Source: CAMAVH01 sp036500145 (GTDB lineage: Bacteria > Pseudomonadota > Alphaproteobacteria > SMXQ01). Taken from it: DNA of 46,962 bases. The DNA lies in assembly GCA_036500145.1 (NCBI GenBank), contig DASYCO010000009.1, forward strand, positions 1 through 46,962. Reading direction: 5' to 3'. Made by a program: the position numbers and the translations under genes. Shown here piece after piece: positions 26,280-34,257 of this stretch; positions within the stretch are counted from its first letter, which is position 1, and the number at the start of each line of letters is the position of its first letter. The notes below the pieces were generated by a model. It made no database searches, was not told the origin of the DNA, and worked only from the letters and a program-made list of their open reading frames with translations.

Positions 26280-27343
26280 CACGCCGCTCCCGCCGCCTGA
26301 ACCGTGGCGGAGGCCCCTGCCGCATGGGCCATGGCGAAGGACACCATGCGCTGGCGCTCCTCGTCCCACAGGGTGTAGCGCCAAGCGCGCAGGCCGTCGC
26401 CGAGCGACAGCGTCGGCGTGCCGTGCAGCGCCGGATTGGCCTTCTGGCAAGCTGCCAGGCGGTAGTTGGGAATGCGCGGGTTGAGGTGATGGATGTGGTG
26501 AAAGCCGATGTTGCCGGTGAACCAGCGCAGGATGCCGGGCAGGCGCAGGTAGCAGGAGCCATGCAGCGCGGCGTCGTCTGACGTCCAGTCGGATTCGCGC
26601 GCCCAATGGGTGTTCTCGAAGCGGTGCTGCACGGAGAACAGCCAGACGCCGATGATCGCCGCGCAGGCCATGACAGATATCTGCACCACGGCCATGCGCT
26701 CGAAGCCGAAGGCGAAGCCAAGCCCGAGGCAGATCGCGAGCAGCGCCAGGTCCGTGAGGTAGACGGCGCGCTTCTCGCGGCGCCAGGCCGCCGGCGTGTC
26801 GAAGGGGAAGCGGTAGAGCAGCATGAAGACGACCGGCGGCAGCAGCAGGTTGGCGATCAGCGGATGGCGCATGACGCGGTAGCCGCGCCGCGCCCAGGGG
26901 CCGAGCGCATGGTATTCGGCGACCGTCAGGCAGGAGGAGTAGATGTCGAGGCCGCTCTGGCGGCGGTCGAGATTGTTCCAGATGCCGTGGTGGCCGGCGT
27001 GCTGGCGCTTCCAGGCGGCGTAGGGCGCCAGCGTGATCAGGCTGCAGAGGACGCCGAGCGTGTCGTTGACGCGCTTGGCGCGGAAGAACGCGCCATGGCC
27101 GCAGTCGTGCTGGATGATGAAGATGCGCACGAGGAAGCCGGCGGCCAGCGGCGCCAGCAGGACGGCGAGCCAGCTCGAATATCCGGCGATGGCGTACATC
27201 GCTGCGCAGGTGGCGAGGAAGCCGCCGAACGACGAGGCGATCTGCCCCGCCCGCACGATGGGCTGCGCCTGCGTATATTCCATGTGGGAGATATCGGGAG
27301 CGGCGGCAGGGCCGGGTCGCAAGCCAGGAGCGGATCGGGACAT
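26279..27343 (-). CDS. Membrane fatty acid desaturase
   Basis: A 354-aa di-iron membrane desaturase with the three histidine boxes: HDCGH (79-83), HAGHH (115-119) and HHIHH (about 282-286), set between hydrophobic pairs of helices. It introduces double bonds into membrane acyl chains using ferredoxin or a similar donor. Start taken at 27343, where GAAGG lies 8 nt upstream; ATG 27349 and longer starts are possible. It is first in a two-gene leftward unit with the GreB-like factor, an unusual partner. Regulation by temperature is common for desaturases, but nothing in the sequence shows it. Confidence 0.9.
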   Translation of the reverse strand: MSRSAPGLRPGPAAAPDISHMEYTQAQPIVRAGQIASSFGGFLATCAAMYAIAGYSSWLAVLLAPLAAGFLVRIFIIQHDCGHGAFFRAKRVNDTLGVLCSLITLAPYAAWKRQHAGHHGIWNNLDRRQSGLDIYSSCLTVAEYHALGPWARRGYRVMRHPLIANLLLPPVVFMLLYRFPFDTPAAWRREKRAVYLTDLALLAICLGLGFAFGFERMAVVQISVMACAAIIGVWLFSVQHRFENTHWARESDWTSDDAALHGSCYLRLPGILRWFTGNIGFHHIHHLNPRIPNYRLAACQKANPALHGTPTLSLGDGLRAWRYTLWDEERQRMVSFAMAHAAGASATVQAAGAA

Positions 27344-27534
27344 CGTCATCGCCTTCACTATCAAGGCCTTCACTGTGCCAGAAATGCGCGGCTTTTCTAA
27401 GGCCCATCGCTCCCGATCCTCCGGGCTGGGGCCGCCGCGCCTTAGTTCCATCCTTCCAACAGCTTAGGCGCCTGAGGAACGTGGCCCGGCGCGCGGCGTT
27501 GCCCTGTCACATTCCCATCCAGAAGGATGCAGCC

Positions 27535-27741
27535 ATGGCAGCTTCTCGAAAGGCGTCGCTCAAGCGCCCGGCTAACGTGAAACCTGACAACGTGGCCAAG
27601 GGCGGCATCGACGCCCGGTCGTCACAGCCTTTGCGCAAGGCGCCGCTGCGCGAGACCTACGGCGCGAAAAGCGGCGAGGCGTCGCGCAATGAAGGCACGC
27701 CGGAGACGATCAAGGGCGGCAAGGACTCGCGCAGGCGCTGA
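27535..27741 (+). CDS. Small basic hypothetical protein
   Basis: A 68-aa Lys/Arg/Ser-rich protein without hydrophobic segments or cysteines, probably disordered. AAGGA lies 8 nt before the ATG at 27535, which supports real translation; an in-frame GTG at 27481 is less likely. The ending GKDSRRR is strongly basic, which suggests nucleic-acid or acidic-partner binding. I do not recognise the family. It lies 90 nt before the LtrA-type gene on the same strand. Confidence 0.55.
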   Translation: MAASRKASLKRPANVKPDNVAKGGIDARSSQPLRKAPLRETYGAKSGEASRNEGTPETIKGGKDSRRR

Positions 27742-27830
27742 CGGCTTCCGCTTCATCGTCGCTGATGCGCCCTCTGGCGCTGTGGCCGGGTTCCATCTTA
27801 GACTGGAACGACGATGGGAACGAAAGCCGC

Positions 27831-29030
27831 ATGATCGAACTGGGAGCGCGTACGGACCTGGCGCGCGCGAAAGCGGCGCACGGGCATCACCGAGTGACCT
27901 ACGTCGAGCTGTTCTTCGACCTGGTCTTCGTCTTCGCCATCACGCAGCTCTCGCATCTCCTGCTGCACGATCTCTCCCTGAACGGCCTCCTGCGCACGGC
28001 ATTGCTGCTGCTGGCGGTCTGGTGGGTCTGGATCGACACCTCCTGGGTGACCAACTGGCTCGATCCCGACAAGGCGCCGGTCCGCCTCATGCTGCTCGCC
28101 CTGATGCTCGTCGGCCTCGTGCTGTCGACGTCGCTGCCGGACGCGTTCGGCGCGCGCGGCGGCATCTTCGCCGTCGCCTATGTCACGATGCAGGTCGGCC
28201 GCAGCCTCTTCGTGCTGTGGGCGCTGCGCCGGCACAATCGGGTCAACTACCGCAACTTTCAGCGCATCATCGTCTGGGCGGTCATGGCCGGAGCCTTCTG
28301 GCTGGCCGGCGGCTTCGCCGAATCGGAGACGGCGCGCTTCGGGTTCTGGGCCGTGGGGCTCGCCATCGAGAGCGTGGCGCCCTCGGCAGGCTTCTGGGTG
28401 CCGCGCCTCGGCCGCTCGACGACGGCCGACTGGGGCGACATCTCCGGCGGACATCTGGGGGAACGCGCCGGGCTGTTCATCATCATGGCGCTCGGCGAAT
28501 CGGTGCTCGTCATCGGCGCGACCTTCGCCGACCTGGAATGGACGCCGGTCGTCATCGGCGCGGTTGTCGCCTCCTTCATCGGCAGCGTCGCCATGTGGTG
28601 GCTCTACTTCAACATCGGCGCCGACAAGGCGATCGAGGACATCGCCAGTTCCAGCGATCCCGGCCGGCAGGCGCGGCTCGCCTACACCTACATCCACCTG
28701 CTGCCGGTGGCCGGCATCATCGCCACGGCGGTGGCGGACGAACTGGTGCTCGGCCATCCCCTCGGCCACACGACGCTCGCGGTGGCGGCGACGCTGCTCG
28801 GCGGCGCGGCGCTCTACCTGATCGGCAATCTCCTGTTCAAATGGACGGTCTACGGCCGGCCGCCGCTGTCGCACATGGTCGGCCTCGCCCTGCTAGCCCT
28901 GCTGCTGCCGACGGTGGCGAGCCTGTCGCCGCTGGCCCTGAGCGCGGCGACGAGCGCGATCCTGGTGATTGTCGCCATATGGGAAACGCTGTCGCTGCGG
29001 CCGCGCCGACACGGCGCGACACTGGCTTAA
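27831..29030 (+). CDS. Low temperature requirement protein A (LtrA) family
   Basis: A 399-aa polytopic membrane protein with about 12 helices. The N-terminal VTYVELFFDLVFVFAITQLSH is the LtrA family hallmark, with later GERAGLFIIMALGESVLVIG and YTYIHLLPVAGIIATAVADE also typical. The biochemical role is unknown; the name comes from a Listeria mutant unable to grow in the cold. Start taken at ATG 27831; an in-frame ATG at 27765 would add a hydrophilic leader. It lies near a desaturase, which could hint at a membrane or cold theme. It is followed 42 nt later by a small membrane protein. Confidence 0.88.
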   Translation: MIELGARTDLARAKAAHGHHRVTYVELFFDLVFVFAITQLSHLLLHDLSLNGLLRTALLLLAVWWVWIDTSWVTNWLDPDKAPVRLMLLALMLVGLVLSTSLPDAFGARGGIFAVAYVTMQVGRSLFVLWALRRHNRVNYRNFQRIIVWAVMAGAFWLAGGFAESETARFGFWAVGLAIESVAPSAGFWVPRLGRSTTADWGDISGGHLGERAGLFIIMALGESVLVIGATFADLEWTPVVIGAVVASFIGSVAMWWLYFNIGADKAIEDIASSSDPGRQARLAYTYIHLLPVAGIIATAVADELVLGHPLGHTTLAVAATLLGGAALYLIGNLLFKWTVYGRPPLSHMVGLALLALLLPTVASLSPLALSAATSAILVIVAIWETLSLRPRRHGATLA

Positions 29031-29072
29031 ACGGGCGGCTTTAGAAGCGGCTCAACGCATCTCGGAGGCTTC

Positions 29073-29378
29073 ATGCATACTTTGATGATCGTCGCGGTCG
29101 GCTTCGCCGTCATGCTGCTGTTCCTGGCGGTCGCGAACGTCCTGAACAAGCGCGGCGGCGCGCGCTACGTCGATGGCCCGCGCCTCTTCATCTGGGTCTG
29201 GCTCGCCGCCACGCTGGCCAACGGGGCCTATGGCGCGTTCGTCGCCGGAATCGGCCTGGCGGTCGAGGCCGTGGTGTTCGTCATCGCCTTCGGCGCGCCG
29301 GCGGGCGTCGCCTGGTACGTCGCGCGCATGATCAAGCGCCGCGAAGCCGCATCGGCGATCAAGCCGCCCGGCGTCTAG
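29073..29378 (+). CDS. Small three-helix membrane protein, unknown function
   Basis: A 101-aa protein with about three hydrophobic helices (residues 4-22, 40-60, 62-84) and a basic end (RMIKRREAA). The CGGAGG ribosome site is good. I do not recognise the family with certainty. It follows the LtrA gene by 42 nt and may be cotranscribed. It ends only 7 nt before the convergent MFS gene. Confidence 0.75.
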   Translation: MHTLMIVAVGFAVMLLFLAVANVLNKRGGARYVDGPRLFIWVWLAATLANGAYGAFVAGIGLAVEAVVFVIAFGAPAGVAWYVARMIKRREAASAIKPPGV

Positions 29379-29385
29379 CCGCCCT

Positions 29386-30621
29386 CTAAGGCTCGGGGCG
29401 GCCTTCCAGCGACTCGATCATGCTGCGGCGCTTGCCGAGCACGAGCAGCCAGGCGAGCAGGCACAGCACGGCGACGATCAGGAAGGTCCAGCGCAGGCCG
29501 AGAACCTCGGCGAGCGCCCCGATGGTCAGCGCCCCGATCGCCGGCATTCCGCGATAGACCAGCGTGTAGAAGGCCATGACGCGTCCGCGCATGTCGTCGC
29601 CGACGGTCGACTGCACCAGGGTCTGCACGCTGGTCGACATGCTGTTCATGGTGAAGCCGGTCAGGGCGCTGAACAGCACCGCCACGTAGAGGTTGTCCGT
29701 GGCGACGAAGCCGGCGACCGACAGGCCGAGGCCGAGGCAGGCGAGCACCACGTTGCGGGTCAGGCCCTTCACATGGCCGCGCGCGGCGATCCAGCCGGCG
29801 CTGATCATGGCGCCGACGCCCATGGACGAGGTCAGCCAGGCGAGCCCGACGGCGCCCGAATGGAAGACCTGGCCGGAAAAGCCCGGCAGCATGTCCTGCA
29901 GCGGCCGGATCAGCGTGGAGACGACGGTCAGCAGCATGAAGAGCATGGCGATGCCGACATGGCCGCGGACGTAGCCCAGGCTCTGCGAGATGTCCGTCCA
30001 CATGGTGCGCCGTCCGCCCTGGCGCTTCGGCGGATCGAGCCGCATCTGATAGAGCGCCCAGAGAAAGATGGCGCAGCCGAAGGCGTTGACCGCGAAGGTG
30101 CCGCCGGCGCCCGCCAGCGGGATGAGCAGGCCGGCCAGGGCCGGGCCGACGAAGCGGGAGGCGTTGAACATCGTCGAATCGAGGGCGACGGCGGTGGCGA
30201 AGATCTCGCGCGGCACGGTCGCCGGCACGATGGCGTGGCGCGAGGTCGAGGCGAAGGGATGGACGCAGCCGAGCAGCAGCGACAGCGCGAACAGCAGCTC
30301 GATGGTCATCAGGCCGACGAAGGTGAAGACGGTGAGGGCGACGGCCTGCAGGATCTCCAGCATCACGCAGATGCGCTGCTGGCGCAGCGGATTGCCGCGG
30401 TCGGTGACGACGCCGGCGAAGGGCGCCAGCACCAGCATGGGCGCCAGGTCGGCGGCGGCGACGATGCCGAGCCAGGCCGGGGCATGGGTCATCTCCCAGG
30501 CGAGCCAGCCGATGCCGACGCGCTGCAGCCATAGGGTCACGAGGTTGGGCGCCATGCCGCCCATGAAGTAGGCGTAGTTGCGATGGGTCCAGACGTGCAG
30601 GATGGGTTGTGTCGCGGCCAT
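29386..30621 (-). CDS. MFS transporter (EntS-like)
   Basis: A 411-aa major facilitator with about 12 helices. It begins HVWTHRNYAYFMGGMAPNLVTLWLQRVGIGWLAWEMT, typical of the MFS_3/EntS-type group. The loop 2-3 motif appears as GVVTDRGNPLRQQRI, and a conserved GDDMRGRVMAFYTLVYRGMPAIGAL segment lies in the C-terminal half. Such proteins export siderophores, drugs or small metabolites across the inner membrane. It is divergent from the MetE-core gene across 184 nt. The substrate is unknown. Confidence 0.88.
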   Translation of the reverse strand: MAATQPILHVWTHRNYAYFMGGMAPNLVTLWLQRVGIGWLAWEMTHAPAWLGIVAAADLAPMLVLAPFAGVVTDRGNPLRQQRICVMLEILQAVALTVFTFVGLMTIELLFALSLLLGCVHPFASTSRHAIVPATVPREIFATAVALDSTMFNASRFVGPALAGLLIPLAGAGGTFAVNAFGCAIFLWALYQMRLDPPKRQGGRRTMWTDISQSLGYVRGHVGIAMLFMLLTVVSTLIRPLQDMLPGFSGQVFHSGAVGLAWLTSSMGVGAMISAGWIAARGHVKGLTRNVVLACLGLGLSVAGFVATDNLYVAVLFSALTGFTMNSMSTSVQTLVQSTVGDDMRGRVMAFYTLVYRGMPAIGALTIGALAEVLGLRWTFLIVAVLCLLAWLLVLGKRRSMIESLEGRPEP

Positions 30622-30805
30622 GGGGCGAGGCGGGTTCCGTATGGGCCGTGGATTTCGGCGTCGTCGCTGGCGGCCGTTTCGAAACGGGCCGTTCTTGTCT
30701 GCGCTCCATCATACGCGCCGCGTCCGCCGCGCCTACGCCAAAAAGGGGGCTGTTTCGCGCATGAACCATCCCTAAGATGGCGACAGAAAAACAGGGAGAA
30801 TGGCA

Positions 30806-31951
30806 ATGACCGACTTGAGAAGCGTGCGCACCGACGTCATCGGCAGCCTGTTGCGGCCGGCCTTTCTGAAGGAAGCGCGCAAGGCCTTCGATGAAGGCAA
30901 GATGCCGGCCGAGGAATTCCGCGCCATCGAGGACAAGGCCGTGCGCCAGTCCGTGCGCATGCAGGAAGACGCCGGCCTTGCGGTGCTGACCGACGGCGAG
31001 CAGCGCCGGCTCAACTTCCAGGACAGCTTCGGCGGCGCGGTCGAAGGCTTCGACGCCATCGAGGGCAGCATGAAGGCCTACGAAAAGCGCGTCGAGGGCA
31101 GCCACGGCAACCAGCGCTGGGAAATTCCCGACTTGGCGAAGGCCGGCACCGCCGTGTCGCACCGCCGCCCGGCGGCGCGCAAGCTCAGCCTCAAGCGCAA
31201 CATTCCGCTCGAGGAATACGGCTTCGTCGCCAAGGAGACCAAGACGCCGGCAAAGGTGACGTTGATCGGCCCGGACCGCATCTCGCAGCGCTTCGACTAC
31301 AAGAACTCCACGGCCGTCTATCCCGACATGGACAGCTTCCTCGACGACGTGGTGAAGATCGAGCGCCAGATCGTCCAGGGCCTGGCCGACGCCGGCTGCA
31401 AGTACGTCCACATCGACGCGCCGGGCTTCACCGCCTACGTCGACGAGCCCAGCCTCTACGAGATGAAGCAGCGCGGCGAAGATCCGATGGAGAATTTCTC
31501 GCGCTCTCTCAAGGCCGAGGCGCGGGTGATCGAGAGCTTCCCCGGCGTCACCTTCGGCATCCATCTCTGCCGCGGCAACCAGCACAGCATGTGGCACCGC
31601 GAGGGCAAGTACGACGGCATCGCCGAGCGGCTGTTCAGCGAGCTGCCGCACCACCGCTTCATGCTGGAATACGACACGCCGCGCGCCGGCAGCTTCGAGC
31701 CGCTGCGCTTCGTGCCGAAGGGCAAGACGGTGGTGCTCGGCCTCGTCAGCACCAAGACGCCGGAGATGGAGACGGTGGACGGCCTGCGCAAGCGCATCGA
31801 CGAGGCGACGAAGTTCGTGCCGCTCGACCAGATCGCCATCAGCCCGCAGTGCGGCTTCGCCTCCGACATCGTCGGCAACAAGGTGAGCGAGGACGACCAG
31901 CGCCGCAAGCTCTCGGTGCTGGCGGAAACCGCGCGGCTCGTCTGGGGCTGA
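30806..31951 (+). CDS. Cobalamin-independent methionine synthase-like (MetE C-terminal core) protein
   Basis: A 381-aa protein matching only the C-terminal catalytic barrel of MetE. Zinc ligands appear conserved: His253 and Cys255 (GIHLCRGN), Glu288 (MLEYDTP) and Cys349 (SPQCGFAS). It lacks the N-terminal half of the full 750-residue enzyme. Stand-alone cores of this kind include archaeal-type core methionine synthases and methyltransferases that use other methyl donors or acceptors. Start ATG 30806 has GGGAG 7 nt upstream; ATG 30800 is two codons earlier. It is monocistronic with a strong terminator, and divergent from the MFS gene. Confidence 0.85.
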   Translation: MTDLRSVRTDVIGSLLRPAFLKEARKAFDEGKMPAEEFRAIEDKAVRQSVRMQEDAGLAVLTDGEQRRLNFQDSFGGAVEGFDAIEGSMKAYEKRVEGSHGNQRWEIPDLAKAGTAVSHRRPAARKLSLKRNIPLEEYGFVAKETKTPAKVTLIGPDRISQRFDYKNSTAVYPDMDSFLDDVVKIERQIVQGLADAGCKYVHIDAPGFTAYVDEPSLYEMKQRGEDPMENFSRSLKAEARVIESFPGVTFGIHLCRGNQHSMWHREGKYDGIAERLFSELPHHRFMLEYDTPRAGSFEPLRFVPKGKTVVLGLVSTKTPEMETVDGLRKRIDEATKFVPLDQIAISPQCGFASDIVGNKVSEDDQRRKLSVLAETARLVWG

Positions 31952-31973
31952 GCGGCTAAGGCTGAGATACGTA

Positions 31974-32001
31974 AAAAGGGCCGGCGATCGCCGGCCCTTT
32001 T
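31974..32001. terminator. Bidirectional terminator (28-nt palindrome)
   Basis: A perfect palindrome AAAAGGGCCGGCGA / TCGCCGGCCCTTTT between convergent genes, with T runs on both strands. It can end both the MetE-core gene and the leftward bicupin gene. Confidence 0.9.
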
Positions 32002-32016
32002 CGTTTGCCAACCCGT

Positions 32017-33195
32017 TTACAGATTCGGGATCGTCGCGATCGGCGTGCGGATCGGGCCGGTGAGCTCGTCTTCCGGCAGCGCCATGATGGCGGGCTCGTC
32101 GAAAACGTCGCCCATGTCGGATTCGACGCCGCTTTCCGCGATGGCTTCGAGCCATTTGCGGTGCACGCGCGGATCCTGCTCCTCGTAGTCGATCTGCCGC
32201 CCGCCTTTGGTCATCGAGGTGCTGGCGGCGCCCTCTCCGCTGCGGCGCCGGAGCGCGATCAGGGGATAGCGCCGGCTGCCGAGGCTGCAGGCGAGGTAGC
32301 GCGCCGGCTCGGGCGACGTGTTGAAATGCTGATGCAGCATCCAGAACGGCGGCACGTACATGATGCCGTGCCGCCAGGGGATTTCCTTGAACTCGGAATC
32401 GCCCTCGTACCAGAGCAGCGAATAGCCCTCGCCGGTGACGGCGTGGACGTGGGTGCCGGCGGCGTGGCGGTGCGCCTTCTTGTAGCTGCCGACGGGAATT
32501 TCCGAGCTGTGGGCATGCATGGTGCCGTCGGCCAGGATGAAGGCGATGTTGCGCGAGCCCTTGCCGCGCTCTTCCAGGTCCTGCAGCTTGAAGTTGGTCA
32601 GGTCGGGCACGAAGTTCGTCACCCACATGTGGGAGCCGGGCCTGGTCGGGATGAAGTCGCCGTCGCCGTCGAAATGGCTCGCGTCGCTGGAGCGCTCGGC
32701 GAAGGCGAAGTCGTTGTCGAACACGAAGGCGTGGCTGTGGAACAGGTTGAGGGCCAGCGGCGCGTCGTTGGTGCAGGAGACGCGGGCCGGCTCGCGCCCC
32801 GAGCCGTTGAAGATCTGGTAGCGGCAGTTGAGCGGGATGGCGAAGACGGCCTTGGGCCCCCATTCGAAGGTGCGCTTCTGGCCGTCGGGCGTCCAGACCA
32901 CGGTCGAGCCGTGGCCGGACAGCGTGAAGAAGAACGACTCGTAGAGATGCTTGGTCGGCCGCGTCTTGCCGCCGGCCTCGATCTCGAGGACGTAGCAGGC
33001 CATGAAGTCGCCGCGCCCATGCGCGTGGGCGAAGCAGCCGCGCGCGCCGTAGCGGTCCCAGGGCGCCGTTTCCAGGGTCAGCAGGTCGAAGCCGAAGTCC
33101 TGGTGGATCGGCACGCCTTCGCCCTCTGCCCAGTCGAGGTAGGGGTCGAGCAGGAACTTGGTGTCCTGGTCCCGTTCTTCGATGACCTTGGCCAT
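32017..33195 (-). CDS. Two-domain cupin protein (bicupin), dioxygenase-like
   Basis: A 392-aa bicupin. Domain 1 (about 70-150) has HLYESFFFTLSGHG and a poor metal site. Domain 2 (about 235-310) keeps the ligands: His242, His244, His249 and His251 in KKAHRHAAGTHVHAVTGEG, and His288 or His290 in PFWMLHQHFN, so metal binding is likely there. The layout recalls gentisate 1,2-dioxygenase-like bicupins, but I cannot name the substrate. Start ATG 33195 has AGGGAGGCAAATC upstream. It is the last gene of a leftward unit with the decarboxylase-like protein (41 nt away) and Bug 4, suggesting catabolism of an aromatic acid. Confidence 0.82.
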   Translation of the reverse strand: MAKVIEERDQDTKFLLDPYLDWAEGEGVPIHQDFGFDLLTLETAPWDRYGARGCFAHAHGRGDFMACYVLEIEAGGKTRPTKHLYESFFFTLSGHGSTVVWTPDGQKRTFEWGPKAVFAIPLNCRYQIFNGSGREPARVSCTNDAPLALNLFHSHAFVFDNDFAFAERSSDASHFDGDGDFIPTRPGSHMWVTNFVPDLTNFKLQDLEERGKGSRNIAFILADGTMHAHSSEIPVGSYKKAHRHAAGTHVHAVTGEGYSLLWYEGDSEFKEIPWRHGIMYVPPFWMLHQHFNTSPEPARYLACSLGSRRYPLIALRRRSGEGAASTSMTKGGRQIDYEEQDPRVHRKWLEAIAESGVESDMGDVFDEPAIMALPEDELTGPIRTPIATIPNL

Positions 33196-33235
33196 GATTT
33201 GCCTCCCTGTCTGGCCGGCGCCCGGCGCCGGCGTC

Positions 33236-34228
33236 TTACACTTGGACGGACACCTCGACGCCCGGCGCGAAGATGTCTTCCGGCTTGGCGTGGCGCTGGG
33301 CGATGCCCTGCTCGTGGCAATATTGCAGGAACATCTCGAGGGTCGGCCGGTTGGCCTCCAGTCCGTAGGGGAAGAAGTCGCCCTTGAACATCTCCTGCAT
33401 CTTCTCGGCATGGTCCGTCGCCCAGGGCAGCGGATAGACCGAGACGCTGTTGTCGAGCAGGCGCTCGACGCTGCGGTCCTTGGCCTCTTCGAAGGCCATG
33501 TAGAGGTTGCGCGCGACCCAGGGATGCTGGGCGAGCACGCTCTTCTTCATCGCGATGGCGTGCATGATCGGATAGACGCCGCTCGCCTTGAAGTAGTCCT
33601 CCTCGTAGGAGCGGTAGTCGGGGAACAGGCGCACGACGTCCGGATGCTTGCGCAGGAAGGGGCGCGGCGGGCGGGCGATCATCACGCAGTCGAGCTCGCC
33701 GGTCTCGATCATGTCGCTCAGCGTCTTGTCGGCGACGCGGGTCAGGCGCAGGCCGTTGGGCAGGCTGATCTCGACCTTTTCGGCGCGGCCCTTGTCATGG
33801 GTGCCGGCCTGGTACCAGTCGATCTCGTTGAGCGGGATGCCGACCTCGTGCTGCAGCCAGCCGCGGGTGTAGACCGCCGCCGTCTGGGCCCATTCCGGCA
33901 CCCCGATCTTCTTGCCGCGCAGGTCTTTGGGGCTTTTGATGCCCGCCTTGCGGTTCACGTAGAAGGACGAGAAGCGGAACATGCGCGACATGTAGACCGG
34001 CAGGCCGATGATGTCGGAGTCGGGCTGCGTCACCTGGGCGACGAACTTGGCGAAGGACAGCTCGGAGACGTCCCACTCCCGATGGAAGGTGAAGCGCGAG
34101 AAGATCTCGTGAATCTCCATGGTCAGCCAGGTGGTGTCGATGCCCTCCGCCTGAACCGTGCCGAGGCGGAAATCCCGCACATGGTCGTAATCCGCCGTGG
34201 CGACGGTCAGGCTGACTTTCTTGTTCAT
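33236..34228 (-). CDS. 4,5-dihydroxyphthalate decarboxylase-like protein
   Basis: A 330-aa protein with a periplasmic-binding-protein-like fold but no signal peptide, so cytosolic. It matches the 4,5-dihydroxyphthalate decarboxylase family: an early DYDHVRDF, ELSFAKFVAQ, GLPVYMSRMFRFSSFYVN, then DLRGKKIGVPEWAQTAAVYTRGWLQHEVGI and ETGELDCVMIARPP. Known members remove a carboxylate from dihydroxylated phthalate; many homologues are of unknown use. It lies between the bicupin (41 nt) and a Bug binding protein (30 nt) on the same strand. The substrate is probably a carboxylated aromatic, by context only. Confidence 0.85.
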   Translation of the reverse strand: MNKKVSLTVATADYDHVRDFRLGTVQAEGIDTTWLTMEIHEIFSRFTFHREWDVSELSFAKFVAQVTQPDSDIIGLPVYMSRMFRFSSFYVNRKAGIKSPKDLRGKKIGVPEWAQTAAVYTRGWLQHEVGIPLNEIDWYQAGTHDKGRAEKVEISLPNGLRLTRVADKTLSDMIETGELDCVMIARPPRPFLRKHPDVVRLFPDYRSYEEDYFKASGVYPIMHAIAMKKSVLAQHPWVARNLYMAFEEAKDRSVERLLDNSVSVYPLPWATDHAEKMQEMFKGDFFPYGLEANRPTLEMFLQYCHEQGIAQRHAKPEDIFAPGVEVSVQV

Positions 34229-34257
34229 GGTCCTACTCTTGATGGAATACGGGTCTC

